DNA from: Gilliamella sp. App4-10 | GTDB lineage: Bacteria > Pseudomonadota > Gammaproteobacteria > Enterobacterales > Orbaceae | Reading direction: 5' to 3' | NCBI RefSeq assembly: GCF_001690495.1 | Contig: NZ_LZGS01000053.1 | Coordinates: 1-58,021 of the forward strand | DNA length: 58,021 nucleotides | In this document: in pieces, positions 8,447 to 18,139 of the stretch | How the letters are laid out: every line of letters starts with the position of its first letter | Numbering within the stretch: the stretch's first letter is position 1 | The notes under the pieces: generated by a model | What the model was told of the DNA's origin: nothing | The model's database searches: none | What the model saw: only the letters and a program-made list of their open reading frames with translations | Translations under genes and position numbers: made by a program

Positions 8447-9151
8447 TTATTTTAGTTTTTTAAGATAATTGTTATTGCCTAAATTACGCATTTGGGTATG
8501 AATCCATTTTGCTTTTTTTTGGACTCTCTTGCTTGGTGTTATTGGACTCCAACGTCTTGGATTAGGTAATACTGCTGCAAGTAAACTTGCTTGCCGTGAT
8601 GTTAACTGGCTGGCACTGACATTAAAATAGTGCTGAGATGCGGCTTCAATACCAAAAATACCTTCTCCCCATTCTGCACAATTTAAATAGAGTTCGAGTA
8701 TACGTTCTTTTGACCAAAATAACTCTATCCATAATGTAAACCAAGACTCAATTCCTTTACGAATCCAACTGCGAGATGACCATAAAAAGATATTTTTAGC
8801 CACTTGCTGAGTGATTGTGCTAGCGCCTTTAATCTTTTTACTATTTTGATTATGGTCTAGTGCTAGGCGAATAGCTTTAAAATCAAATCCTCGGTGTGCA
8901 GGAAAATTCTGATCTTCTGATGCTATTACTGCAATTTTTATATTGTCTGAAATTTTATCTAGATCTTTCCAGATTCGTTGTTGTGGTGTGTTCCAATGCA
9001 TAATCTTGCGCTCTATCATTAACATAGAACCGAATGGAGGATTTACCCAGCGCATAACTAAAGTAGAAAAGAGAGATAGCAAGATGAGTCCGATTATTCC
9101 TTTTTTGGTAATGCTTAAAATGTATTTTAATTTTTTTAATAAAGGAATCAT
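8447..9151 (-). CDS. mtgA: Monofunctional biosynthetic peptidoglycan transglycosylase
   Basis: Family GT51 glycosyltransferase that polymerises lipid II into glycan strands, anchored in the inner membrane. The 234 residues start with a short cytoplasmic tail and one membrane helix (about 17-36), followed by the GT51 motifs: ASEDQNFPAHRGFD with the catalytic Glu, GASTITQQVAKNIFL, WSKERILELYLN, and AEWGEGIFGIEAAS. No transpeptidase domain follows, so it is MtgA and not a class A PBP. It is convergent with the sirtuin gene and has about 50 bases between its start and the end of mobB. Confidence 0.95.
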   Translation of the reverse strand: MIPLLKKLKYILSITKKGIIGLILLSLFSTLVMRWVNPPFGSMLMIERKIMHWNTPQQRIWKDLDKISDNIKIAVIASEDQNFPAHRGFDFKAIRLALDHNQNSKKIKGASTITQQVAKNIFLWSSRSWIRKGIESWFTLWIELFWSKERILELYLNCAEWGEGIFGIEAASQHYFNVSASQLTSRQASLLAAVLPNPRRWSPITPSKRVQKKAKWIHTQMRNLGNNNYLKKLK

Positions 9152-9202
9152 GTATGTTTTATAGACTATAAAGTAAAAATTTGGTAAATAAGATACGCTA
9201 TA

Positions 9203-9706
9203 TTATTGTTTAAATAAATAGTTTTTTATAAATTCAACAATTTGAAGTGGTTGATTGATATCCAATACTGGTAAAGAAGTAGTTAACGGCTCATCACTTG
9301 CAACCGCTATGGTAAACTCGTCAATATAAAGTGCTTTTTTATTTGTTTTGCGGTGGCAAATAATGTTAGGAATCTTTTCGTGTTTAAAACCTTCTATCAA
9401 TATCATATCAACATCATTAAATTGATTAATGAGTGTGATTAAATCGGTTGGCTTATTTGGTGTTTCATGAAACACAGCATATCGCTTATCACAAGCAACA
9501 ATTGTTTGTAAGGATCCAGCCTTCCGTAATTCATAACTATCTTTACCTGGAATATCGACTTCAATATCGTGATGAGCGTGTTTTATTGAGCCGACTTTAA
9601 AATTTTGTTCAATAAGCAATGGAATGATCTTTTTCAGCAATGTTGTTTTACCGCTGCCACTATAGCCATTAATGCCGATAATTTTTTGTTTGTTCATAGA
9701 ACCCAT
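9203..9706 (-). CDS. mobB: Molybdopterin-guanine dinucleotide biosynthesis adaptor MobB
   Basis: GTP-binding protein that assists MobA in making the MGD form of molybdenum cofactor. Of its 167 residues, the start carries a P-loop (GINGYSGSGKTTLL), then GSIKHAHHDIEVDIPGKDS and ILIEGFKHEKIP, all typical of MobB. Start could also be the ATG at 9697 (MNKQK). In E. coli mobB sits directly beside mobA; here an aldolase-like gene on the other strand (9782-10810) separates the two. Its presence implies that the organism makes Mo-bis-MGD enzymes, though none is encoded here. Confidence 0.93.
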   Translation of the reverse strand: MGSMNKQKIIGINGYSGSGKTTLLKKIIPLLIEQNFKVGSIKHAHHDIEVDIPGKDSYELRKAGSLQTIVACDKRYAVFHETPNKPTDLITLINQFNDVDMILIEGFKHEKIPNIICHRKTNKKALYIDEFTIAVASDEPLTTSLPVLDINQPLQIVEFIKNYLFKQ

Positions 9707-9781
9707 CTTTTAAAAGTGTTATATTCATGTGTAATTAATATTACATCATTTTATACAAAGCTAAACGATAAAGGTAATCAT

Positions 9782-10810
9782 ATGTATGATTTTTTGAATG
9801 ATTATAATCAGACTATTCATCCTACATTGCTCAAAAGTGTTATTGATATTACTGATAAGAAGTTCAGTGGGTATGGTTTAGATCAATGTTGTAACCAGGC
9901 AAGAGAAAACATAAAAATACAGTTACAGTCGCCTAATGCTGATATTCATTTTATGCCGGGGGGTACGATTACTAATTTAGTGGTCATTTCACATATCTTA
10001 AGACCTTATCAGGCGGTGATTGCGGCTGATACTGGGCACGTAAATGTGCATGAAACTGGGGCTATCGAGGCAACTGGGCATAAAGTGTTAACAGTACAAA
10101 CAGAAGATGGAAAGCTAACGCCTGAACTGATTAAGCCCGTTTTAGCTGATCATTGTGATGAACATATGGTGCAACCTAAGCTTGTATATATCTCAAACAC
10201 AACAGAACTTGGCACTATATATACCAAGCAGGAGATCAAAAAATTATATCAATTTTGTCAAAAAAATGACCTTTATCTTTATTTAGATGGAGCGCGTTTA
10301 GCTATGGCTTTAGCGGCGAAGGATAATGATATATCTTTTCCTGACTTAGCAAAATACACAGATGTATTTTATATTGGTGGTACTAAAGTTGGTGCTTTGG
10401 CTGGTGAAGCGGTGGTATTTAATAACCTTGCTATTAATCAAGATTTTCGTTTCAGTATGAAACAAAAAGGTGCAATATTCGCGAAAAGTTGGATTGTGGC
10501 AGCACAAATGAATGCGCTAATGCAAAATAACCTTTATTTTGAGCTAGGCAAGCATAGTAATCAGATGGCCGATAAATTAAAAACGATATTTGAGAAAGCA
10601 GGATTAACATTTGCAGCTAAACCACAAAGTAATCAGTTATTTGTTAATTTCCCTAATCAATTGGCTGAAAAAATTCTCGCTCATTATTCTGTTGATAATC
10701 TTGGCCAAACTGATTGTAATCATATTGGCTTGCGTTTTTGTACTTCATGGTCTACTCAAAATGAAGAGATAGAATTATTTACTGAGCAATTTAAAAAATG
10801 GTTAACCTAA
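9782..10810 (+). CDS. PLP-dependent beta-eliminating lyase / threonine aldolase family protein
   Basis: A 342-residue fold-type I PLP enzyme of the beta-eliminating lyase / low-specificity threonine aldolase family. Features: HFMPGGTITNL for phosphate binding, AADTGHVNVHETGAIE, LYLDGARLAMAL with the PLP Asp, and FYIGGTKVGALAGEAV with the Schiff-base Lys. The likely reaction is threonine or allo-threonine to glycine plus acetaldehyde; this branch (YDFLNDY start, HMVQPKLVYISN) is not the same as E. coli LtaE, so the true substrate is open. I chose ATG 9782 with AAAGG about 8 bases upstream; the frame is open further upstream but overlaps mobB. It is inserted between mobB and mobA on the opposite strand. 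Confidence 0.88.
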   Translation: MYDFLNDYNQTIHPTLLKSVIDITDKKFSGYGLDQCCNQARENIKIQLQSPNADIHFMPGGTITNLVVISHILRPYQAVIAADTGHVNVHETGAIEATGHKVLTVQTEDGKLTPELIKPVLADHCDEHMVQPKLVYISNTTELGTIYTKQEIKKLYQFCQKNDLYLYLDGARLAMALAAKDNDISFPDLAKYTDVFYIGGTKVGALAGEAVVFNNLAINQDFRFSMKQKGAIFAKSWIVAAQMNALMQNNLYFELGKHSNQMADKLKTIFEKAGLTFAAKPQSNQLFVNFPNQLAEKILAHYSVDNLGQTDCNHIGLRFCTSWSTQNEEIELFTEQFKKWLT

Positions 10811-10931
10811 TGTGTTGCTAGGTATTAGAAGCGGGCATGAACGTATTACCTTAGATCAGTGTTTCGGTGAAATTAACTATTGATAAATTATTGTTATATG
10901 GATTATATCGTTATCCTCTTTGTATGTTTGG

Positions 10932-11516
10932 TTACTTTGTCAGCTGATTTACTTGTTTAAGTTCTTTAGGCGTATTGATATTAATAAAACAAGAAGCCTG
11001 ATCATTAAAATCGACCCATTTTGCATTGATTTGTTCTAAAAATAATATTAATTTACGATTACCCTGTTCTAAATAACTTCTAACTTGTTGAATAACGCTC
11101 TTGTGAATAAGTAGGATGGTTGGGTGATGATATTTACCATCAATAGGATAAATTGCTGTATGGGTTAAGGTATGCACAGCTAAACGTGCGATTAAATCAT
11201 TCGGTAAAAAGGGAGTATCACAACTAACAAATAAATTCCAATCAGTTGTACTATATAATAACCCACTGTAAATACCTGATAATGGGCCAAAGTACCCCGT
11301 TAAAACATCGCTAAACACTGGATATCCAGCTGATTGATATTGGTTAACATTATTATTACAATTAATCATGATTGAATCAGTTTGAGGTTTGATACGGTCA
11401 ATGACATGTTGATAGAGCGGTTTTTGATTTAATAATAATAAACCTTTGTCTTTGCCATTCATGCGAGTGCTTTTTCCCCCAGCTAAAATGATTGCAGTAA
11501 TAGACAGTTTTTCCAT
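10932..11516 (-). CDS. mobA: Molybdenum cofactor guanylyltransferase MobA
   Basis: Transfers GMP from GTP to molybdopterin to give MGD. The 194-residue protein has the nucleotidyltransferase signature LAGGKSTRMNGKDKGLL at the N-terminus, FVSCDTPFLP with the metal-binding Asp, and a C-terminal FININTPKEL block seen in MobA. Length agrees with E. coli MobA (194 aa). It is divergent from yihD and is separated from mobB by the lyase gene. Confidence 0.95.
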   Translation of the reverse strand: MEKLSITAIILAGGKSTRMNGKDKGLLLLNQKPLYQHVIDRIKPQTDSIMINCNNNVNQYQSAGYPVFSDVLTGYFGPLSGIYSGLLYSTTDWNLFVSCDTPFLPNDLIARLAVHTLTHTAIYPIDGKYHHPTILLIHKSVIQQVRSYLEQGNRKLILFLEQINAKWVDFNDQASCFININTPKELKQVNQLTK

Positions 11517-11818
11517 AAATTATTTCTCTTTTACATTGCGAAAAAACAAAATAACATTACTATATATCAAAGTTATTTTAAGTTGCAGCATACACATTTT
11601 AATCAGACTGATTCAACTATTATTAAAACTGAGTATATACCAGTCTATTTTTAAGGTGTAGTTTAATCAATTAAATATTATTATTGTGTCGATTTTTAGG
11701 TTGGCAATAATGGGTATGTGAGTTATTGCCTTACGTATTGGAATAATTTATTTAGGTATATATAAATAAGATTTTATATCATCTTCAATTAAATTGAGGA
11801 TTTAAAAAGGTATTAATT
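11517..11818. other. AT-rich divergent intergenic region mobA / yihD
   Basis: About 300 bases without a gene. An open frame overlaps the mobA start here and has no coding character. The yihD ribosome site (AAAAAGG, about 8 bases before its ATG) lies at the right edge. I see no clear operator, tRNA or repeat. Confidence 0.6.
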
Positions 11819-12088
11819 ATGAAATGTCATCGTATTGATGAAGTAATGGAATTATTACAACCAGCTTGGGAAAGCGATTCTGATCTTAACTTATTACAAT
11901 TTTTAGCTAAATTGGGACAAGAGGCTGGTTTTGAAGGTGAATTAAAAGACTTAAGTGATGAAATATTAATTTATCATTTAAAAATGCGAGGCTCAGATAA
12001 GAACGAAGCTATTCCGGGTCTAAAAAAAGATTATGAAGAAGATTTTAAATCCGCATTATTAAAAGCACGTGGGATTATAAAAGAATAA
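11819..12088 (+). CDS. yihD: YihD family protein (DUF1040)
   Basis: An 89-residue soluble protein that closely follows E. coli YihD: MKC-R start, [30 protein letters not shown] and [12 protein letters not shown] are all shared. Its biochemical function is not established. In E. coli it lies between mobA and srkA-dsbA; here it stands 14 bases before dsbA and srkA (the YihE kinase) is missing, so yihD and dsbA are likely co-transcribed. Confidence 0.95.
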   Translation: MKCHRIDEVMELLQPAWESDSDLNLLQFLAKLGQEAGFEGELKDLSDEILIYHLKMRGSDKNEAIPGLKKDYEEDFKSALLKARGIIKE

Positions 12089-12102
12089 GGAGAATTATTA
12101 AG

Positions 12103-12828
12103 ATGAAAAAAACACTTATTGCAATTAGTGTCTTGCTTTCTTCTGTAAGTTGTTTTGCAGATGGAGGAAAAACAACGGCTAAAGCCGACACATCAAAACC
12201 AACCATAGCAAATGTACAAACACCGATTGAATTAGGTAAACAATATGCGACATTGCCAACTAATCCCTCACCTGACAAAGAAGTCATTGAGTTCTTTTCG
12301 TTTAATTGTCCAAGTTGTTTTAGATTTGAAATTCAACATCAAGGCTCACAAACTATTGGTAAGGCTTTACCAGAAGGCGTTAAATTTAGACGCTACCATT
12401 TAGAGGATTTTGGTCCATTAGCTAAAGAACTTGCGCAAGCATGGGCTGTGGCTAATGTATTAGGTATCGAAGATAAAGCCTCTGATGCACTTTATAATGC
12501 AGTGCAAAAAGATAAAACAATAAAAACTGCTGATGATATTAAAATGGTTTTTGAAAAATTAGGTATCAGTGCTGAAGAGTTTGATAAAACAAAAGATAAC
12601 TTTTTAGTTAAAGCGTTTATGGCACAGCAAGCTGATGCGATTAAAGAAATGAAACCAGAATCTATTCCTACTGTTATTGTAAATCGTAAGTTTTATATCG
12701 TAACAAATCAGCTTAATAGAACCAGTGATGAGGAATTTATTAATGATTATGCAAGAGTAACCGCATTTGTAGTAGGTTTAGATCCTAATGTAAAAATAAA
12801 AGAAAAATCTCATTCTATTAAAAAATAA
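12103..12828 (+). CDS. dsbA: Periplasmic thiol:disulfide oxidoreductase DsbA (CPSC active site)
   Basis: DsbA introduces disulfides into exported proteins and is re-oxidised by DsbB. The 241-residue protein has a signal peptide (likely cleaved after CFA, residue 19), a thioredoxin fold with helical insertion, and the cis-proline loop SIPTVIV near residue 188. The active site FNCPSCF (Cys69-Pro-Ser-Cys72) differs from the E. coli CPHC; the dipeptide between the cysteines sets the redox potential, so this enzyme may be less oxidising. It has about 30 extra residues after the signal peptide relative to E. coli. No dsbB is in the window. Confidence 0.92.
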   Translation: MKKTLIAISVLLSSVSCFADGGKTTAKADTSKPTIANVQTPIELGKQYATLPTNPSPDKEVIEFFSFNCPSCFRFEIQHQGSQTIGKALPEGVKFRRYHLEDFGPLAKELAQAWAVANVLGIEDKASDALYNAVQKDKTIKTADDIKMVFEKLGISAEEFDKTKDNFLVKAFMAQQADAIKEMKPESIPTVIVNRKFYIVTNQLNRTSDEEFINDYARVTAFVVGLDPNVKIKEKSHSIKK

Positions 12829-12875
12829 ATGATTATCAAACTTAAATAAATCAATTGTATAAATTAATCATTTAA

Positions 12876-12910
12876 ATCCCTTTGTATCATTTTGTGCAAA
12901 GGGATTTTTT
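12876..12910 (+). terminator. Terminator after dsbA
   Basis: ATCCCTTTG (12876-12884) pairs perfectly with CAAAGGGAT (12897-12905), followed by a run of six T. It lies between the convergent dsbA and macB genes. Confidence 0.9.
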
Positions 12911-12925
12911 ATTATAGTAATAAGA

Positions 12926-14923
12926 CTATTCTCGCTCTAAAGCATAAATAGGATCAAGTTTTGCTGCACGTTTTGCTGGAAAGTAACCAAAGATAATGCC
13001 AATTATGCTTGAGCAGCTAAATGCCGCAACAATGGCGATAATGGAAAAACTCATAGCAAATGATGTAACAAAAGCGTTAAAGATAAATCCAATAGCAAAC
13101 GAAAGTAAAATACCTATTGTGCCACCCGTTAAACAAACTAATACGGCTTCAATTAAAAATTGTTGTAATATGTCGCTTGAACGCGCACCAACGGCCATAC
13201 GTACGCCAATTTCTCGCGTTCTTTCTGTGACCGATACTAGCATAATATTCATCACGCCAATGCCACCAACAATCAGTGAAATGAGTGCAATAGCCGAAAC
13301 CAAGAGTGTCATTACCCAAGCTGATGAGTTAATGGTTTCTCGTATATTATCTGAGTTAAAGATAAAAAAATCTTTTGTGCCATGTCGTTTTAACATGATT
13401 TGATTGATAGCTTGTTCTGCAATTGATAAATCGACATTATCTTTAACGCGTACAGTGATGCTTTTTAACGAAGTTTGACCCATCATACGATTAATCACAG
13501 TGGTATAAGGTAACCAAATATTCAAGCTTTCATTACTACCAAATCCTTGTTGTTGTTTAGTCGCAACGCCAATGATTCTTACGGGTAGCTGGCCGGCCAT
13601 TAAAATTTTTCCAATAGGGTTTTGATCTGCAAATAGTCGCTTAACGGTATTTTCATCAATTACCGCATCTTGTGCTGAAGTAATAATACTTGTTTCATCA
13701 AACGATTTTCCTTGAGAAATAGTATAACCACGAACTGCAAAGAATTGCTCTCCAACACCATTTACGGTTCCTGTTACAGCTAAGTTGTTAATTCGAAAAT
13801 AAACACCCGTTGATAGGTTTGGCGTGGTGCTGTGAACAAAACTTTGCTGAGCCAAAAAATCGGCATCAGATGAGCGTAGTGTCGTGATTTTATCTGCATT
13901 GCGATCACCAAAGCCTGAGCCAGGATAGATTTCAAGCGTGCTTGTTCCCAACGAATTAATGTTAGATAAAATTTTCTGCTTTGTGCCTTGCCCTAATGCA
14001 ACAACTGATACCACAGAGGCAATACCAATAATGATACCTAACATCGTTAAGACAGTACGTAATCGCTGTGAAAGCATCGACAACATAGCCATCTTAAAAG
14101 CATCACGAAAACGATAATATTTTGCCAAGAAGTTATCTTGGGTTTTAGTTGCTTCGATTTGCTTAATTTGACGATTATCACTTTGTTCAGATTGGTATTT
14201 GGGGTTTATTGAATCAGAAATAATATTACCGTCACTAATTTCAATAATTCGCTGAGCATTTTGGGCAATATTTGCATCGTGTGTAACAATAATAACTGTG
14301 TGGCCTTGTTGGTGTAACTCTTGCAATATTGCCATCACTTCTAAGCCACTTTTGCGGTCGAGGGCTCCGGTTGGTTCATCAGCTAAAATGATTTGTCCAC
14401 CATTAATTAAAGCTCGGCCAATACTGACACGTTGTTGTTGTCCTCCTGATAACTGACTAGGTTTATTATGTATTTTATCGGCAAGTCCTAAACGTGTTAA
14501 AATTTCGTCCGCTCTTTTTTGCCGTTGTTCACTGGTCACGCCAGCATAAATGGCTGGAATTTCTACATTGCCTTGTGCAGTTAGTGCATTTAACAAATGA
14601 TAACGTTGAAAGATAAAGCCAAAATGCTCGCGACGTAATTCGGCGAGTTCATCAAGTGACAATTTACTTGTTGTCCGTCCGCCAATGGAGTAAGTGCCAG
14701 TGGTTGGTTTATCTAGGCAGCCTAATATATTCATCAAAGTGGATTTACCAGACCCTGATGCCCCAATAATCGCCACCATTTCACCTGCATTAATTGTCAG
14801 ATTGATGCCTTTAAGAACTTGTATGGTTGAATCACCTGCTGGAAATTCACGAACAATATTTTCAAGCTTGATAAGAGGTATATTCTTTGCCATATTAGAA
14901 TCGAATCCTTGGGGATCTTGCAT
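12926..14923 (-). CDS. macB: Macrolide export ATP-binding/permease protein MacB
   Basis: Inner-membrane ABC transporter of the MacAB-TolC tripartite system, which exports macrolides, peptides or other envelope substrates. Of 665 residues, the N-terminal ATPase has Walker [10 protein letters not shown], signature LSGGQQQR and Walker [13 protein letters not shown] membrane helix follows near residue 285, then the large periplasmic domain and three C-terminal helices with the FtsX/MacB_PCD motif ([20 protein letters not shown]). ATG 14893 (MAKNIPL), just after the macA stop, is an alternative start closer to E. coli MacB; the longer start overlaps macA by 29 bases. No tolC is nearby. Confidence 0.95.
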   Translation of the reverse strand: MQDPQGFDSNMAKNIPLIKLENIVREFPAGDSTIQVLKGINLTINAGEMVAIIGASGSGKSTLMNILGCLDKPTTGTYSIGGRTTSKLSLDELAELRREHFGFIFQRYHLLNALTAQGNVEIPAIYAGVTSEQRQKRADEILTRLGLADKIHNKPSQLSGGQQQRVSIGRALINGGQIILADEPTGALDRKSGLEVMAILQELHQQGHTVIIVTHDANIAQNAQRIIEISDGNIISDSINPKYQSEQSDNRQIKQIEATKTQDNFLAKYYRFRDAFKMAMLSMLSQRLRTVLTMLGIIIGIASVVSVVALGQGTKQKILSNINSLGTSTLEIYPGSGFGDRNADKITTLRSSDADFLAQQSFVHSTTPNLSTGVYFRINNLAVTGTVNGVGEQFFAVRGYTISQGKSFDETSIITSAQDAVIDENTVKRLFADQNPIGKILMAGQLPVRIIGVATKQQQGFGSNESLNIWLPYTTVINRMMGQTSLKSITVRVKDNVDLSIAEQAINQIMLKRHGTKDFFIFNSDNIRETINSSAWVMTLLVSAIALISLIVGGIGVMNIMLVSVTERTREIGVRMAVGARSSDILQQFLIEAVLVCLTGGTIGILLSFAIGFIFNAFVTSFAMSFSIIAIVAAFSCSSIIGIIFGYFPAKRAAKLDPIYALERE

Positions 14924-16085
14924 TATTACCTATTGACGCTCCATTAGTACTACTTACTACAACAATATCACCCTCTTTAATACCCGATTTTATTTCAACA
15001 TTGACATTATTATCGATACCTAAAATAACTTCGTGTTCTTCAATTTCTTTACTTTTATTTAATAAATAAACAATGGCTTTATTATTACCTAATTTTTTTT
15101 GGATTGCTTGAGAAGGAATGGTTAATACATCTTTTGCTTCAGACAAGACAATATAAACTTGTGCTGTCATTGAAATTCTTAAAATATGATCGGGATTATT
15201 CACATCAAATAATCCATTGTAATAAATCGCGCTTTTTGTTGATGAGGATGAGCCTGACAAGGTTGTCTCGGTATTAATTGAATCTGGTGCTGGCTCTATC
15301 GCACGTAGTGTTAAACCATCAAAACGTCTATTCGGTTGTCCTAAAATGGTAAAATAAACTGGCATCCCTTTTTTAACATTGACCACATCGGCTTCGGAAA
15401 TTTGCGCCTCAATAGTCATTTTATCCAGCTGCGCTACTTTAACAATGGTTGGTGCACTTTGGACGGAATTAACGGTTTGTCCTTCATCGACAGGAATGGC
15501 GACAATCACACCATCAATGGGTGAGCGAATTTTAGTATATCCTAAGTTAACTTTCGCTGTATCAACCGCAACTTGCGCCTTAACAATATCGGCATTAAGC
15601 GCAGCAATATCGGCTTTGATAGCATCAAGTTCGGCTTTTGCGGCATCCAAATCTGATTGAATACCCACTCCCTTACTGACCAGTTTGTGCTGACGATCAT
15701 AGGTTAACTGATAGTTAATTAGTCTTGCTTGTTTGGCTTCTCGTTGTGCTTCTAAACTATTAAGTGAAGCTTCTGATTGTTTTAAATCATTGCTTTGTTT
15801 AAGATCGTCAATTTCGGCAATCATATCGCCTTGTTTAACTTCATCGCCCAACTCAACATAGAGTTTTTTTATTTGACCAGAAACCTGTGCGCCAACACTA
15901 ACTTGTTTAAAAGCGCTAATTGTACCATCGGCAAGAACTGTTTTTTCAATATGACCTTTGGTCACAGGCGAGGTAATATAATTAACGGTAGGTTCTGAAT
16001 GAGATGTGATTAAGTATACAATATAAATAATTGCTAAGAAGATAATAGCAGTAACTATATATCTAATTTTCATAGACTTTAACAA
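14895..16085 (-). CDS. macA: Macrolide export periplasmic adaptor MacA
   Basis: Membrane-fusion protein that links MacB to an outer-membrane TolC channel. The 396-residue protein has an N-terminal membrane anchor (about 9-25), a biotinyl-lipoyl half motif ([20 protein letters not shown]), a coiled-coil hairpin rich in Lys, Ala and Gln (about 95-175), the second lipoyl half ([20 protein letters not shown]) and a beta-barrel C-terminal domain. It precedes macB and overlaps it, forming a two-gene operon. Confidence 0.95.
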   Translation of the reverse strand: MLKSMKIRYIVTAIIFLAIIYIVYLITSHSEPTVNYITSPVTKGHIEKTVLADGTISAFKQVSVGAQVSGQIKKLYVELGDEVKQGDMIAEIDDLKQSNDLKQSEASLNSLEAQREAKQARLINYQLTYDRQHKLVSKGVGIQSDLDAAKAELDAIKADIAALNADIVKAQVAVDTAKVNLGYTKIRSPIDGVIVAIPVDEGQTVNSVQSAPTIVKVAQLDKMTIEAQISEADVVNVKKGMPVYFTILGQPNRRFDGLTLRAIEPAPDSINTETTLSGSSSSTKSAIYYNGLFDVNNPDHILRISMTAQVYIVLSEAKDVLTIPSQAIQKKLGNNKAIVYLLNKSKEIEEHEVILGIDNNVNVEIKSGIKEGDIVVVSSTNGASIGNNARSPRIRF

Positions 16086-16144
16086 ACCTTTTCATCCTTT
16101 AATTTATTTGTAGTTTTTTACATTTTATCTCAATAAATATAAAT

Positions 16145-16163
16145 GAAATTGATAACCATTCTT
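16145..16163 (-). promoter_or_regulatory. Possible Fur box upstream of macA
   Basis: The 19 bases at 16145-16163 match the classical 19-bp Fur consensus in about 14 positions, with the core GATAACCATT differing by one base from GATAATCATT. It lies 60 bases before macA, where an operator would be expected. In AT-rich DNA such matches arise by chance, so confidence is low. Confidence 0.3.
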
Positions 16164-16208
16164 AATAAATTGTAATAATTATGAAAATTATCTTATATAA
16201 ATTATCTA

Positions 16209-16248
16209 TTTTATACTAAAAGACATAGTTCCCTGAAAGTTTTTTACA
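16209..16248 (+). repeat. 40-nt dispersed intergenic element, copy 1
   Basis: This copy begins TTTTATACT, carries CTAAAAG and CTGAAAG words whose starts are 17 nt apart, and ends GTTTTTTACA. It aligns without gaps to copies at 22886, 25844 and (reversed) 42935, and is the most divergent of the four. It lies between macA and yfhL, 105 bases before the yfhL start. Confidence 0.75.
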
Positions 16249-16314
16249 ATAATTGAGTCGCTCAATAAGCGACAACTTGATCTTTATTAGGATTTATTGG
16301 CGATTGCGCTATAA

Positions 16315-16608
<294 letters not shown>

Positions 16609-16609
16609 A

Positions 16610-17557
16610 TTAAATTGGCTTAATATCAATCCGAAGCTCTTTGGGAATTTCAAAGGTGATATTTTCTAAAATGCCATCTGTTTCAATGAGTGATGTACAA
16701 CCGAGGCTTTTTAAATGATTAATCACTTGCTGTACTAAAATATCAGGGGCAGAAGCGCCGGCTGTTACACCGATTGTCTGTGCATTTATCAACCATTCTT
16801 TGCGGATATCAGAAGCAAAATCAATTAAATAAGCCTGTTTGCTGTTTCGCCTTGCTAGCTCGGCTAGGCGATTGGAATTAGACGAATTTTTAGAACCAAC
16901 GACAAAGACAATATCGGCACGTGATGATAGCTGTTTAACGGCTTGCTGGCGATTGGTTGTCGCATAGCAGATATCATTTTTGCGAGGACTGCGAATATTA
17001 GGAAAACGTTTTTTTAAAGCAGTAATGATCTCGGCTGTATCATCAACTGATAACGTTGTTTGCGTGGTAAAGCAAAGGTTATTTTCGTTTTTTACCTGTA
17101 GCTTTTGTACATCATCAATCGATTCAATTAAATAGATGCCACCTTCGGGATTGTTATATTGCCCCATTGTACCATCTACTTCGATGTGACCTGCATGTCC
17201 GATTAAAATGACCTCTTCGCCACGATAGCTTGATCGAGCAACTTCCATATGCACTTTGGTTACGAGTGGACAAGTCGCATCAAAAACGCGGAGTTTGCGT
17301 TGTTTGGCTTCCTCTCGGATCGCTTTAGACACACCATGTGCCGAAAATATAAGAATGGTGTTGTCGGGTACTTCGCTAATATCTTCAATAAAGATCGCCC
17401 CTAACTCTTTTAGACGATTAACAACATAGCGATTATGTACAACCTCGTGGCGCACATAAACTGGTGCACCAAATAATACAAGTGCACGTTCAACGATGGT
17501 GATAGCACGATCAACACCAGCACAAAAACCACGAGGATTAGCTAAAATAATTTGCAT
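16610..17557 (-). CDS. ispH: 4-hydroxy-3-methylbut-2-enyl diphosphate reductase IspH
   Basis: Last enzyme of the MEP isoprenoid pathway, converting HMBPP to IPP and DMAPP using a 4Fe-4S cluster. The 315-residue protein from ATG 17557 ([15 protein letters not shown]) carries the three cluster cysteines in [14 protein letters not shown] and [10 protein letters not shown], and the HxxVH, SAHG and GHAGHIE motifs. The frame is open 156 bases further upstream, but that part overlaps lspA and has no family similarity. It starts one base past the lspA end. The fkpB gene that separates lspA and ispH in E. coli is absent. Confidence 0.96.
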   Translation of the reverse strand: MQIILANPRGFCAGVDRAITIVERALVLFGAPVYVRHEVVHNRYVVNRLKELGAIFIEDISEVPDNTILIFSAHGVSKAIREEAKQRKLRVFDATCPLVTKVHMEVARSSYRGEEVILIGHAGHIEVDGTMGQYNNPEGGIYLIESIDDVQKLQVKNENNLCFTTQTTLSVDDTAEIITALKKRFPNIRSPRKNDICYATTNRQQAVKQLSSRADIVFVVGSKNSSNSNRLAELARRNSKQAYLIDFASDIRKEWLINAQTIGVTAGASAPDILVQQVINHLKSLGCTSLIETDGILENITFEIPKELRIDIKPI

Positions 17558-17558
17558 A

Positions 17559-18029
17559 CTATACAGTCTTCTTCGGTTTTTTATAATTACAGAAGATAAA
17601 TAATCCAATACCCATGCAGATTGCACAATCTGCGATATTAAAGGTTGGATAGTGCCAATCACCAAAATTGACATCAAGAAAGTCGACGACAAAACCATGA
17701 TAAAGGCGATCAAATAAATTACCTAATGCACCACCTAAAATCAGCGATAATGAAAAATTTTCTAATTTTTGCTGGCGAGTATTACGGTATAACATATACA
17801 AAATCACGGCACTGATAATCAAGGCGATAGCGGCAAGCATCGTACGTTGACCTTCAAGAATGCTAAAGGCAGCGCCAATATTGCGTACATAAGTAATTGA
17901 GAAGAAGGGTAATAGGTTCACTGATTCAAATAGTGAGAAGTTATTTAAAATCCAAAATTTACTTGCGATATCAATGATAAAAACAATGATTGCAAATAAT
18001 AACCAGTAAAGTCCGTTATCTTTTTTCAT
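17559..18029 (-). CDS. lspA: Lipoprotein signal peptidase II
   Basis: Inner-membrane aspartyl protease that removes signal peptides from diacylglyceryl-prolipoproteins. The 156 residues form four membrane helices and carry both catalytic Asp motifs: [15 protein letters not shown] and the FNIADCAI segment. Length is close to E. coli LspA (164 aa). It follows ileS after 110 bases containing a palindrome and abuts ispH. Confidence 0.96.
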   Translation of the reverse strand: MKKDNGLYWLLFAIIVFIIDIASKFWILNNFSLFESVNLLPFFSITYVRNIGAAFSILEGQRTMLAAIALIISAVILYMLYRNTRQQKLENFSLSLILGGALGNLFDRLYHGFVVDFLDVNFGDWHYPTFNIADCAICMGIGLFIFCNYKKPKKTV

Positions 18030-18052
18030 ATAAGTCTGTGCTCATTATTATA

Positions 18053-18078
18053 TTTCCGCCGACAATTGTCGGCGGAAA
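18053..18078. repeat. 26-bp perfect palindrome between ileS and lspA
   Basis: TTTCCGCCGACAA is followed directly by its exact reverse complement. It lies in the 110-base gap inside the ribF-ileS-lspA-ispH operon, 24 bases before lspA. There is no T run after it on the transcribed strand, so it is not a classic terminator; an mRNA-stabilising stem, partial attenuator or protein-binding site are possible. A weaker stem AGCTATA/TATAGCT follows at about 18089-18111. Confidence 0.85.
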
Positions 18079-18139
18079 GGATACTAGATAGCTATAAAGA
18101 GAGGCTATAGCTTATTTTAATGTGCTAAATGGCTTATCG

